A DNA stretch of 64,000 bases from Kalmanozyma brasiliensis GHG001 (Eukaryota > Basidiomycota > Ustilaginomycetes > Ustilaginales). The notes under the pieces are model-generated. The model worked only from the letters and a program-made list of their open reading frames with translations, was not told the DNA's origin and did not search any database. Below are positions 38,165 to 48,242 of the stretch, piece by piece (the stretch's first letter is position 1; the number at the start of each line of letters is the position of its first letter). The stretch spans positions 359,019 through 423,018 of the forward strand of contig NW_015961960.1 in assembly GCF_000497045.1 (NCBI RefSeq), in the 5' to 3' direction. Made by a program: the position numbers and the translations under genes.

Positions 38165-39031
38165 ATGCTTCAACGACTCGCAAGCTCATGGGCGCCAAAA
38201 GCCATGCGCGCAGTCGCATCAGGCTCATCCGCGGCTCGTCAAATGCAACCGTCTGGCTCCGTCATCCGCCAATTCTCATCGTCGTCATTACGATTCAACA
38301 GCGAGGAGGACAAGTCGGCAATCACACAGCAGCTCGAGGCACAGACATCAGGACAGCCTACTTCCGACCCCACCTCGGCAGGCAGCAACAATGTATCCGA
38401 TGCTCAGCAGCGCGAGCTCTCCGCCCAAGCTGAAGCCGAGTCGGCTGCTTCCACCGCAACGAGCGCAGGCAGGCCAGCAGCGCCCACCAACCTCGACGAC
38501 ATTCTTGGCTCCCTCGATGCGGTATCGTCCCTCCCTGGCTCTGAAGCTGCCGCTGCCGACGAAGCCTCCGCATCCTCCTCGTTCCGCGACCGCGCTTCCC
38601 CCATCGTCCGCGGTTCTGCAGCCTCGCGCTACTCCTCGACCCTCTTCCAATCCTCCTCCGCCCTTCCTCATCGCCTCTTCGTCAACTCTTCGCGTAACAA
38701 CACCATCCTCACCCTCACCTCTCCCTCTGGCGACCCGCTCGCCTCCGCCTCAGGTGGCAGTGTGGGCTTCAAAAAGTCCGCCCGCTCCGGTTACGAGGCT
38801 GGCTACCGTGCGGCGTTCTCCATGTTTGGCAAGATCAACGAGTTCAAGGATGCATGGCGGATCCAGCACTTGGAGGTGCTTTGGAACGGGTTCGGACAGG
38901 GAAGGGAGGCAGTGTATAGGGCCATGTTGGCTGGTGAGGGTCAGGCGACCAAGAATCTGATCAGCAAGATGACCGATAAGACGCCGGTCAAGATCGGAGG
39001 TGTCAGGCCGAAGAAGCGCAGGATGTTGTAG
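38165..39031 (+). CDS. Mitochondrial small-subunit ribosomal protein uS11m
   Basis: The 288-residue product starts MLQRLASSWAPKAMRAV, with a basic, acid-free presequence through VIRQFSSSSLRF (QFSSSS resembles a matrix-protease site). I chose the ATG at 38165 over one at 38033 because the upstream residues look like leader. Residues of about 45-160 are Ser/Ala-rich linker. The uS11 domain occupies about 165-288: RLFVNSSRNNTILTLTSPSG, GGSVGFKKSARSGYEAGYRAAF, LEVLWNGFGQGREAVYRAM and the basic end GGVRPKKRRML. It is a component of the mitoribosomal small-subunit platform, equivalent to bacterial S11 and yeast Mrps18. Confidence 0.9.
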   Translation: MLQRLASSWAPKAMRAVASGSSAARQMQPSGSVIRQFSSSSLRFNSEEDKSAITQQLEAQTSGQPTSDPTSAGSNNVSDAQQRELSAQAEAESAASTATSAGRPAAPTNLDDILGSLDAVSSLPGSEAAAADEASASSSFRDRASPIVRGSAASRYSSTLFQSSSALPHRLFVNSSRNNTILTLTSPSGDPLASASGGSVGFKKSARSGYEAGYRAAFSMFGKINEFKDAWRIQHLEVLWNGFGQGREAVYRAMLAGEGQATKNLISKMTDKTPVKIGGVRPKKRRML

Positions 39032-39461
39032 AGGGACCACTCTCAATGGTTATGTTGGTTTTCACAAGCATATGCGGCTGCTGAGATTGCCGGCGTAAGA
39101 GCTGCTAGAGGATCCCAGATGTACTTTTACTTTGAACGCAAACGACCAAAATCATCATTCCATGCGCACATGTCCGCCTTGCACGAAATTTCAGCCTCCT
39201 GAGAGGTCTCTGGCTGCGAAGAGCACTTAGACTGACCTGCAAGGGATACTCGAGTCGCCGTCGAAGAGCCGTAGGATCGTACAGAGGAGTATTCCAGGCT
39301 TAGTCTGAAATCGGGCAACAATTGCAGTCCCGATCGCCCACACGCACAGACCCGACCAAGTCTTCAAGGGTCTCGCTCGCTCCACTTCCCATCCTTCGCT
39401 TCCACCTCCTGCTCCGACTTGCTTCCCCTCGAACGCGATCAGGGGTAAGCCCGCCGCCATC
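39032..39461. other. Intergenic, promoter of the DUF92 gene
   Basis: These 430 bases separate two genes on the same strand. No gene or repeat is seen. A pyrimidine-rich leader precedes the ATG at 39462. Confidence 0.45.
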
Positions 39462-40439
39462 ATGCCACAACTCTACCCGATACCCCTCGGCATCGCCGGC
39501 TACCTCGGCTTCTCTGGTTACCGCAAAGGCTCGCTCTCCCTCGATGGAGCCATCACGGCCGGTCTCGTGGGCTACGCGTCCATGGCCAACCCGTTCGTGG
39601 GGTTCGGGTTGACGCTCATCACCTTCTACCTTGCCGGATCGCGAGCGACAAAGTTCAAAGCGCAGATCAAGGAGTCTCTCGAGACGCACGCCATCGAACC
39701 TCCCGCACCGACCCCGGCGGAAAACGGAAAGAAGAGGGATACGACCTCGGGCAACCGATCCGCGTGGCAGGTGCTGTGCAACAGCTTCACCGCCGTCGTC
39801 GCATGTCTAGCATTCCGATATCTCAACGAGGGCAGAGACGTGGTAGACCCGCTCTCGAACGCGGTAAGGGTGCTGGAGGTGGCAGGGCGAAGGGTGGAGC
39901 TGTCGAACCTGATGCTGACGCTGGTGGTGGGTGGACATTATGCTGCGTGCATGGGTGATACGTTCGCTTCCGAACTCGGCATCCTTTCAACCGCCGAACC
40001 GAGGTTGGTCACTAGCCCGTGGAGGAGGGTGCCCAAGGGGACGAATGGTGGCGTCTCTCCACTCGGCTTGGTGGTCTCGGCGCTAGGAGGCACACTGATT
40101 GGGGTGACGATGAGCCTCTCCCTCCTCACCACGCATTCTGACCTCAACGTCGAGGGGCACGCAAAGCTGGTTGCGCTGCTCACCGCGGCCGGGCTTGCGG
40201 GATCACTGCTGGACAGCGTGCTAGGCGCAACACTTCAGCAGACGCTGTACAATCCGAGCAGCAAAAAGGTCCTCGTCGGCCAGGTGATTGATGTGCTGGA
40301 TGGCAAGAAGCAGGATGAGCCCAACGCGACGTGGGTCAGCGTCACAGGGTGGAACGTGCTCAGTAACAACGCGGTCAACTTTGTCGCCTCTGCGGCGACC
40401 GCGGTGGGGACTGCATGGATTGGGACGAAGCTGTTCTGA
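39462..40439 (+). CDS. DUF92/TMEM19-family integral membrane protein
   Basis: The 325-residue intronless product has several hydrophobic segments starting at the N-terminus (LYPIPLGIAGYLGFSGY; AGLVGYASMANPFVGFGLTLITFYLAG). It carries the family motif SRATKFK after the second helix and a GDTFASELG signature near 170. C-terminal helices follow (LGLVVSALGGTLIGVTMSL; LVALLTAAGLAGSLLDSVLGATLQ). This order matches DUF92/TMEM19. A plant member (VTE6) phosphorylates phytyl phosphate, so a prenyl-phosphate kinase role is possible, but the fungal function is unknown. It probably sits in the ER or another endomembrane. Its stop is 56 bases from that of COG6 on the other strand. Confidence 0.85.
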   Translation: MPQLYPIPLGIAGYLGFSGYRKGSLSLDGAITAGLVGYASMANPFVGFGLTLITFYLAGSRATKFKAQIKESLETHAIEPPAPTPAENGKKRDTTSGNRSAWQVLCNSFTAVVACLAFRYLNEGRDVVDPLSNAVRVLEVAGRRVELSNLMLTLVVGGHYAACMGDTFASELGILSTAEPRLVTSPWRRVPKGTNGGVSPLGLVVSALGGTLIGVTMSLSLLTTHSDLNVEGHAKLVALLTAAGLAGSLLDSVLGATLQQTLYNPSSKKVLVGQVIDVLDGKKQDEPNATWVSVTGWNVLSNNAVNFVASAATAVGTAWIGTKLF

Positions 40440-40495
40440 CGCAAATGACAATACGTTCACACACAGATGATCGCATGCTAAGAGAAGCGGTGCGA

Positions 40496-42799
40496 TTAGA
40501 GACCGAGCAGAATGCCCACGTGCTCGGGGGTCGTCTTGACCAAGCCGTCCTCGTACCCATTCGTCCTGTCCTGTACGGCCTCCACGATGTCTCGATACGA
40601 CTGTGTCATGCGTTGCAGACCCGCAATATGCACCCTGTGTCTAGCCGCTGGGCTAGCCAGCCTTGCCAGATTCCTTGACGTGAGCAGATCTTCCTGCGCC
40701 AGACACTGCTCGAACGTCGTCAGCGCCCCCAGCACCTCTGCACCCCTCGCTCCAGGTACGCTTGACAGCTTCGTCCCCTCCTTCCTTGCCTTCATGGCTG
40801 TGAGAACAGTTGCCAGGCCGGAGCGCTGCAGAAGGTTGACCGCGTGTTCCTCTGTCAGCTCTCCCAGCGTGCGCTCGAGTGAGCTGTGCAGCTGACCCGC
40901 CTTCCATGAGGCGAAGGGATGCTTGTCGAGAGTCGAGCTGAGCGCTTCAAGACAGTTGCAGGTGAAGATACGCGCTTCCCACCGCGCCATCTCTTCGGAG
41001 CGCGAGCGGGGCCGTTTGGAGATGTGCACCCCCGCCATGCGTTCTACCAACGCGATCAGCGGGTCCACGAGGTTGATCAGCACAAAGTCGAAGTTGCTCA
41101 AAGACGCGGCTACCTTCGACGGCTCTGTTGGGGGCTGTGGTTCGCTGTGCGGGACGTCTTCAGGTAGCGACCGTGAGAATTCGCCCATGAGCTCTTTGAC
41201 CGTGCTGATTCCCGCAACGAGCGGCGGCGGGAGCGAGAGATCCGTTTCCGGTGCGCCATCGTACCGCTCGATCCCGCGCTTCTGCCGCTCGACCGTGTCG
41301 GCAAACGCGCTCACCGCCAAATCGGAGAGCTCGCCCAGGGTCTTGCTGAGGCTAGCGCGCGAGCCGATGGTTTTAGCCATGATCGAGCGGTAGAATTGAA
41401 CGAGGTGGGCGAGACGGTAGGATGTTACGCTGCCTTCTTGTGAGCGAAGGGTTTGCTGAATGCGCAGATTGAGTGGGCGACAGCAGCCGTCGAGGTTCGA
41501 GTTCAACACTTCGCGGACGAGCGCTTCGCCAGGGCCGAGGCGTAACGAGTCCGGATCAGATCCTGTGAGGTCCAATGAGCCCTCTAGCCCACGACGTCGT
41601 TGACCGGTGCGTCGACCGCCTTCACCCTCCTTCTCGTCAAACAGGGCGGTGAGGAACTCGCGCTCCGACGCCACGGTCTGGTGGATCCAGGCGAGCATGT
41701 CACCTACGTACCGTGTCGGATCGTGCGCGTGCAGCTCGATCGGTCCCGGCAAATACGTCGGTGGTCCCGCACCCATCGTCAGCGCCGCCATGAAGGCGTT
41801 GGCGAGGATGGAGCTGCGCGTTTGGACCAGCGTGGTGAGTGCGCTCCGCAACAGGTCTTGACGTGCGTGTTTGAGTCGACTCGTCGCCTCGCGGAGACTG
41901 GGTGATACTTCGAGACCTTCCTTGACAGGTTGACGGAACTCGAAAGAGCACCACTTGTATAGCTTCTGGTAGGCTTGATCGAGATCATCGGCGGTGGATT
42001 TCATGATGTCCATCCCTGCGCGAGTGCCTCCGCCCGCACTGGCCGTCGACCCGGACGCAGGCGCAGACTCGGACCCTTGAAGAAGAACCTGACACTCGCT
42101 ACGTATGCGCTGCAGCTTGTCCATGGCCCCGAATAGATCCTGAGCCACGCGCACTTCGCGAGAGTAGATCGAGGCGCGCTCGGCCTCAGAAAGAGTGAAG
42201 CGCGAGAGGAAGAGGTTGGCCACTTCGACCTGCGTCAGTGCAGCTGCTCGCTGTCGCTCGAGACCCTCGGCATGTTCGACGAGGTAGCGACTAGATTCTT
42301 CTGCTGCGCGTAGCTTGTCTTGGACGGTGTTGCAGGAAGTGTGCATCGCAGCAACGTCGGATGAAAGGCGAACTAGGCCGTCGTCGACGGTCTGGAGAAC
42401 ACGAATGATGTCATCTGTCGCATTGAGCATGCGTGATTGGATGTCGCCTTCGAGGTCGCGACGGGCCCGAGCGGTGTCGACGAGGTGGAGAGGGTCAGAA
42501 GAGGAGCTGGTTGGTGGCTTGGCTGGTGGCCTGCGGAGATTGGTGTCTCGTTGTGCGGTCTGGGTGGAGGAGCCGGAGCTTGAGCTTGAGGCGGCCGGAT
42601 ACATCTCTGCAAGGGTGTCGAGCGCTCTGCGGATGTCCTTGCCGTCGCTGGGCCCTTGCAGCAGCACGGAACGGACTCGTGTTGCCAACGGTCGCGTCGC
42701 GGATGAAGCTGACGAGGGGCCTGCGACATCGTTGGCAGCAAATCTGGTTGATGGACCTGGTGATAGCAGGCCAAGCCCGTCGGGCTGAGTCGCGGTCAT
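40496..42799 (-). CDS. COG6: Conserved oligomeric Golgi complex subunit 6
   Basis: The 767-residue intronless product has a disordered N-terminus of about 70 residues, then a helical N-terminal COG6 region (DIQSRMLNATDDIIRVLQTVDDGLVRL, EESSRYLVEHAEGLERQR). The family landmark ANLFLSRFTLSEAE is present, followed by YKLYKW-like and long helical repeats to the C-terminus. The overall length fits. COG6 belongs to lobe B of the COG tether, which captures vesicles returning glycosylation enzymes to Golgi cisternae. The ATG at 42799 begins MTATQPDGLG. It is convergent with the DUF92 gene. Confidence 0.9.
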   Translation of the reverse strand: MTATQPDGLGLLSPGPSTRFAANDVAGPSSASSATRPLATRVRSVLLQGPSDGKDIRRALDTLAEMYPAASSSSSGSSTQTAQRDTNLRRPPAKPPTSSSSDPLHLVDTARARRDLEGDIQSRMLNATDDIIRVLQTVDDGLVRLSSDVAAMHTSCNTVQDKLRAAEESSRYLVEHAEGLERQRAAALTQVEVANLFLSRFTLSEAERASIYSREVRVAQDLFGAMDKLQRIRSECQVLLQGSESAPASGSTASAGGGTRAGMDIMKSTADDLDQAYQKLYKWCSFEFRQPVKEGLEVSPSLREATSRLKHARQDLLRSALTTLVQTRSSILANAFMAALTMGAGPPTYLPGPIELHAHDPTRYVGDMLAWIHQTVASEREFLTALFDEKEGEGGRRTGQRRRGLEGSLDLTGSDPDSLRLGPGEALVREVLNSNLDGCCRPLNLRIQQTLRSQEGSVTSYRLAHLVQFYRSIMAKTIGSRASLSKTLGELSDLAVSAFADTVERQKRGIERYDGAPETDLSLPPPLVAGISTVKELMGEFSRSLPEDVPHSEPQPPTEPSKVAASLSNFDFVLINLVDPLIALVERMAGVHISKRPRSRSEEMARWEARIFTCNCLEALSSTLDKHPFASWKAGQLHSSLERTLGELTEEHAVNLLQRSGLATVLTAMKARKEGTKLSSVPGARGAEVLGALTTFEQCLAQEDLLTSRNLARLASPAARHRVHIAGLQRMTQSYRDIVEAVQDRTNGYEDGLVKTTPEHVGILLGL

Positions 42800-45798
42800 G
42801 TCGATGACGCTTGTGGGTGGCCGGACAGTGTCGAGGCGAGCGAGGCTCGTTTGTGTTGGTGTTGGAAAGAATCGAGCTGCAAGAAGAACTTGGCGTCGTT
42901 CAGGGTTTCAGGCGGAGGCGTCTCGTGGCCTGTGCATGCATATCTGATCAAGATTCGACTTAGACCCGATGACCTGAATTTCCCAACTTTTGTTAAACCG
43001 GACATCTGGCCGACCATTTTCAAAGCATCTTCCCATCAGAAAGATCTGCGCAACGACATCTCGACGGAGAGCCCAGCTGATGATCGTCGATAGTCGTCAA
43101 GACTGATTGGCTCCACCATCTAGGTCGAGCTGGACAAGACCGACTCAATCACGCCATCGTTTCGAGTCTCGACCTCGTGGCAATGGATCGCCAGCCAATG
43201 GTGGAGCGTACCTCTTAATTTGAGTGGTTTGACGGTGATGGACGTTGACAGAAAAGACGTGCATCGGTGACCTAGCCCACCAATGAGCAGTCGGACTGGT
43301 CAGATCGAGGTCGAGACCGGTTCGTATGGTCCGCTTCTGCGCGCAGCCAATCATCGCAGACGACGGTCCGATGCTGCTTCCGATTGCTGACGATGATTCG
43401 CGCGGGTCAAGTTCTGTGCTGTGTGACAAAGCGGACAATCCGTAAGAAGGTCAGCTCGTTGTTTCTGGACCGGGTATCAGCCCGGCTATCCGATCATCCT
43501 GCGAAGATGATGGCCCCTTTTCGCAGTAGGGGACGCTCCTGAATCTATCCCTGCACACTTTCCACGGCCCTCATGACTTCCCACCCTAGATAAAGCAGTC
43601 GGCTGACATATACCTATTGAGGCGTATGCAGCTTGCATTGGTGAGTGAAAAGTCCCCACGCGCTTGGTCTTGAGTCCAGCGCCAGCGGTGGCTGTTTGCA
43701 TGAAACGGCGGAATGACCGATGCCAGATGGGAGAATTCGAAATTGCCAGATTTGCACAGACGCGCGTCTGCAGCGGTAGAAACATGAAATGCAAAAAACT
43801 TTTTTTCTCGGAGAGTTTCCCGCAAGTGATTGGCTGGGAGGCGCATCGGAAAGCGTGACAAACAAACGCTAGACGCAGTTCACAGCACAGATTGGATTGC
43901 AATCGGCTGAAACCGTACAAGGCTCCCTTCACAGCAGCTTCCCAAACGCTACCAAGTGCTAGGTGAAGGCGCTGTACACTCGGGCGGACTCACTCGCGCA
44001 CGATCAAGAGAGCGCGACGAACACAAGTCTGCAGGCTAGACGGGCGGCAGCTGAATCGGCGGTTGCGGACGGGTGCGGGAGCGGAGCACGAAAAAGAAAA
44101 TCGAGCTGCAGCAAAAGCGTTCGGAAGACAGTGATGCGAACCTGTGGCCAACGGTCGTTCCGCCGCAGACCCACGACTCACGCGGTCCGTGGTTGAACGC
44201 CTTCTGTGCGTGTCTTTGCACAAGCGAGTTTCTTGGCGGTCAACCTGTTCAATGCCAGTCATTCCTTCGAAAGCCGCTCCTTGCAGCTGTGCTGCAGATC
44301 ATCAATCAGACTCGGACGTCGCTGACAGATGACAGCGGTCTGCCCACCCGGCTTTGAGAGTATCACATTGCCTGTGTAAGCTTGCTTTCGGCCACTTACA
44401 GCCGATGAAGCGAGGAAGAGCACGAGTCGAGGTCGGTGGTGTCGGTCAGTAGCAGCGCGCAAAAGCTTGACCGGCAAAAGCAAGGACGGGGGTACAAAAG
44501 ACTCAGCATGCTACGTCGACTTTCGATATCGGACAGACCGGTAACACCGACGAACTCGTCTCTGGCGTCTGAGTGCGGGGTCACGTTGATCCATTCTCAC
44601 CGACCCTTCGGCTGTGATCAAGGTGATGCGCCGATAAGCAAGTGCGGGGCATCATGGATGGGGGGAGACAGACGAGCCAAAGGGCAGCGAGAGCGTGGTG
44701 ATACAAGGGGAAAGGCGTTCAGATGCATGCATGCTCTCTCGAGGTCGACACGGACAAGGCTCATCCGAACTCGCTTCCTGGCAACCTTTCGAGTCCGGTC
44801 GTCGAAGGGGGACACGCTTTCAAAGTTGACGCCATCGTCCCATTCCAGCCCCTCGTTCAACCCAGATAGTAGATGATCAGCTTTTTCGTCATCAATGCTG
44901 TGGCCACACAATGGCGTGCGAGATAGAATGGACCTGCTCTGAAGCGATGGCGAAACAGAATTCATGCTGATGAGACTAGGCGTTCGAACTCGCTCGTAGC
45001 CATTGTGCTTGGATAGCCGATCCGACTCAAGCCTGTGCGTATCAGCGGACAACCTCGCCAAACGCACAACTTAAGTCAAAGACCGAAAAATATTAACATT
45101 TTGCCAAGCGAACGAGACTGGCGGAGTGCAGCTGTCAAGCAGCGTGACAGGCTTGGCTCGCACAACACAAGTGTTTTCGTATCTCTCTCCAAGCCAACCC
45201 TGGGCTTGAAACAACCTCGCTCGCTTTGCGCCGTTGTTCTCCCTTGTTCGGGCTTTGCAGTGGCCTTCTGGGCTAACTAGGGTCGATGTTTCTCATGTGG
45301 CAAAGCCTCGCGCAACAGCCGACTCGCTTGTACTGATCCATACCTCTGCTGACCGGCGTGCTATCGGCGGTATCCGAAAACGCAGAGACGCAGGCACACG
45401 ACCGACCATGAGACCAACGCGCTCCTCGTCCTTATCGGAGCTACCGAACAAGAGATGTCTTCCGTGAGAAGAGAGAAGAGTGTGGGACCTGCATTAAGCT
45501 CAGATCAAGCCCGCGAACGAACGGTCCAATCGCCCACCGCGGATCAAAGCTGAGATGAAACCAACGCAATCGGAGCTGCGGCCTTGTCCCCTTTCTGCGC
45601 AGAACCTCGTCCAATCTCCTCGCTCTTTCCGGCTGTTTGTCATTCAAGCGGCGGTCCGCCTGCTTCCTCGTTCATCCGCGCTGTCTGTCTTCTTTGCCTC
45701 CTCGTATAAGATTGTCCCTAGGGTTAGCTCATCCCTTCTTCCCTCCTCCCACCACCATCCCTTCCCCTGTCTCTAACCCCGAGTGGCCACTCCTCACC
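42800..45798. other. 3-kb gene-free region upstream of the peptide transporter
   Basis: No supported gene is seen. Open frames of about 145-150 codons on both strands (43486-43932 on -, 44436-44876 on +, 44618-45067 on -) are Arg/Ser-rich and motif-free. A/T-rich patches occur at about 43785-43815 and 45085-45105. The 5' part is the COG6 promoter. The rest probably holds the distal control region of PTR2. Confidence 0.5.
45704..45710 (+). promoter_or_regulatory. TATA-like element of the PTR2 gene
   Basis: GTATAAG lies about 90 bases upstream of the ATG at 45799 and is followed by a pyrimidine-rich leader with CCCTCCTCCC-type tracts. Confidence 0.5.
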
Positions 45799-47694
45799 AT
45801 GCCTCTCGACATTCAAGACAACGCCATTGCTGGCCACGCTGAGGCTCAGCGCGACATCTACGTCGCCGACGTCAAGGCTCACGGTGGCAAGGAAGACGCT
45901 CATCCCGTCGCCCACCTCGAGTCCGGCGTTGCCGTCGAGTCGAACGACGACTTCATCGCTCCCACCGACGAGGACCTCGCCACTTTGCGTCGTGTCCCCG
46001 AGAAGCTTCCCTGGACCACCTACGCTATCGCTTTCTGCGAGCTGGCCGAGCGTTTCTCGTACTACGGATGTGTCCAGGTCTTCCAGAACTTCATCCAGCA
46101 GCCCCGTCCCTCGTACAGTCGTACCGGTGCTGGTGGCGCCAACGGCCAGTCGGGTGCCCTCGACGAAGGCCAGCAGGCCGCCACCGGTCTGAGCACCTTC
46201 AACACTTTCTGGGTCTATCTCATGCCCATCCTCGGTGCCTACCTCGCCGATACCCGCTGGGGTCGTTTCAAGACCATCTGCATCGCTGTTTTCGTCGCCA
46301 TGGTTGGACACGTCCTCCTCATCGTCTCTTCGCTTCCTACGGTCCTTGACAACCAGAACGGCGCCATGGCTTGCTTCGTTATCGCCATCATCATCATGGG
46401 TGTGGGTACGGGCTGGTTCAAGAGCACCATCAGCCCCTTGATTGCTGAGCAGGTCAACGGCTCCAAGCAGTCGGTCCAGACCCTCAAAACCGGCGAACGT
46501 GTCATTGTCGATCCCGTCTTGACCATCAGCCGTATCTTCATGTACTTCTACCTCTTCATCAACATTGGCGCCCTCGGCGGACAGCTCGGCATGTCCTTTT
46601 CCGAGAAGTACGTCGGCTTCTGGCTCGCTTACACTCTGCCCACCATCGTCTTTGCTCTCTGCATTCCCGTTCTCGCTTTCGGAAGCAAGTACTATGTCAA
46701 GACGCCTCCCTCCGGTTCCGTCCTGGGCGAGTGCATGCGCCTCTGGTCTTTCGCCGCTAAGGGTCGCTGGTCGCTCAACCCCATCACTCTCGTCAAGAAC
46801 ATGCGTGCCGACGACTTCTGGGAGAACGCCAAGCCTTCCAAGCAGACCGCCGAGTCCAAGCCTCGCTGGATGACCTTCGACGATGCCTGGGTCGACGAGG
46901 TGCGACGTGGCTTCAAGGCCTGCACCGTCTTCCTCTGGTTCCCTCTCTACTGGCTCACCTACAACCAGATCACCAACAACCTCGTCTCGCAGGCCGCCAC
47001 CATGGAGGTCAACGGTCTCCCCAACGAGGTCGTCTCCAACCTGGACCCCTTCGTTCTGATCATCCTCATTCCCATCTTCGATCTTTTCCTCTACCCCGCT
47101 CTGCGCAAGGCCGGCATCAACTTCACTCCCCTCAAGAAGATTGCTCTCGGTTTCCTTACCGGCGCTCTCGCCATGGTCTGGGCCGCCGTCGTGCAGCACT
47201 ACATCTACAAGACCTCGCAGTGCGGCAAGAGCGCCTCGACGTGCTACGACATCAACGGTGACGGCATTGCCGACCTTGGCGCTGACGGATCTGAGGACGG
47301 CGCCGTCTACGTGCCCGCTCCCCTTAACGTGTGGATCCAGTCGGGCTCGTACATCCTCATTGCCATCTCGGAGATCCTCGCTTCCATCACCGGTCTCGAG
47401 TACGCCTTCTCCAAGGCCCCCAAGTCGATGCGATCGCTCGTCATGTCGATGTTCCTCTTCACCTCGGCCATCGCTGCTGCCCTCCAGCAGGCCTTCATCG
47501 CCCTCTCGGAGGACCCCAACCTGGTTTGGAGCTACACTGTGTTTGGCTGCATCGCCTTTGCCGGCTTCATCGGCTTCTCGATCTCGTTCAGGAAGCTCGA
47601 CGCCGAGGAGGATGCGCTCAACCAGCTCGACGCCGGCAAGGTGCACGCCGAGGAGTCCGAGCCCGGTCACTCGGAGAAGTCGCTCGCTCCTTGA
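45799..47694 (+). CDS. PTR2: Proton-coupled di/tripeptide transporter (POT/PTR2 family)
   Basis: The 631-residue product starts MPLDIQDNAIAGH; the ATG at 45799 is preferred because the frame upstream (to 45637) is leader-like. It has about 12 membrane helices. POT landmarks are FCELAERFSYYG (helix 1, ExxERFxYYG), the PTR2 signature GAYLADTRWGRFKTI in the helix 2-3 region and FYLFINIGALGG (helix 5). A large loop lies between helices 6 and 7. The C-terminus is acidic and cytosolic. The transporter imports di- and tripeptides with protons across the plasma membrane, so it could use products of the secreted sedolisin. Codon use is strongly biased to C-ending codons, which suggests high expression. 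Confidence 0.95.
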   Translation: MPLDIQDNAIAGHAEAQRDIYVADVKAHGGKEDAHPVAHLESGVAVESNDDFIAPTDEDLATLRRVPEKLPWTTYAIAFCELAERFSYYGCVQVFQNFIQQPRPSYSRTGAGGANGQSGALDEGQQAATGLSTFNTFWVYLMPILGAYLADTRWGRFKTICIAVFVAMVGHVLLIVSSLPTVLDNQNGAMACFVIAIIIMGVGTGWFKSTISPLIAEQVNGSKQSVQTLKTGERVIVDPVLTISRIFMYFYLFINIGALGGQLGMSFSEKYVGFWLAYTLPTIVFALCIPVLAFGSKYYVKTPPSGSVLGECMRLWSFAAKGRWSLNPITLVKNMRADDFWENAKPSKQTAESKPRWMTFDDAWVDEVRRGFKACTVFLWFPLYWLTYNQITNNLVSQAATMEVNGLPNEVVSNLDPFVLIILIPIFDLFLYPALRKAGINFTPLKKIALGFLTGALAMVWAAVVQHYIYKTSQCGKSASTCYDINGDGIADLGADGSEDGAVYVPAPLNVWIQSGSYILIAISEILASITGLEYAFSKAPKSMRSLVMSMFLFTSAIAAALQQAFIALSEDPNLVWSYTVFGCIAFAGFIGFSISFRKLDAEEDALNQLDAGKVHAEESEPGHSEKSLAP

Positions 47695-48242
47695 GCGTGA
47701 CTTAAACCAGCACAACAACTCTCTCTGTACTTTAGGCTTGCTGCTTTCGTCTTCATTGTAACACGGGCATTGAATGCAGCTGAATCGGATATACCTCTCA
47801 CGTCACTTGCGCACCGCTGCTTGCTTGACGTGTATCAGATCACCTTATGAATAGACCCACGACTTGTGTCACCCTGCATTGTCGTCACGGTTCGAGGGGA
47901 GGACGAGGTCGAGCGCCGATTTTGAGATGTTACGTTGATCACACACACAGAGCTCAAAATTGCGCGCTTGACAACCCTTCCGGTTGAGCTTGTTGGCTCT
48001 GTGCGCCTGTGACCCAGGCGGTGTCACTTTCTTCTCAAGGAGCACAGCACGCACGGTGACCCGAAAGCCAAGAAAGTGACACTGACACACTGTTGAACGT
48101 GCTCAATTCACCTTGGCAGTCCCTGTCCAGCTGACAGCCTTGATCATCTCCACCATCGTCCTCGAGCCGTCCTTGGGTCGCCTATCTGTCTGCTTTTTGC
48201 TGTTGTCTTTGGGCTGGTCCCGAGCTGGCGACTCACACCACC
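47695..48242. other. Intergenic region between PTR2 and the zinc transporter
   Basis: These 548 bases hold the PTR2 3' flank and the MSC2 promoter. The notable feature is a 13-base inverted repeat at 48021-48082, listed separately. GTGAC/GTCAC words recur between 47865 and 48085. Confidence 0.5.
48021..48082. repeat. 13-base perfect inverted repeat upstream of the zinc transporter
   Basis: GTGTCACTTTCTT at 48021-48033 is mirrored by AAGAAAGTGACAC at 48070-48082, with a 36-base spacer that itself contains GGTGACC. It lies about 160-220 bases before the MSC2 ATG. It could be a paired regulator site or a hairpin in a 5' leader. Confidence 0.85.

Noticed and set aside
45724..47718. A 664-codon open frame antisense to PTR2
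   Set aside because: It is a mirror of strong C-ending codon bias on the sense strand. Its product is a Glu/Asp/Val/Gly/Leu mix without motifs, while the sense product is a clear transporter.
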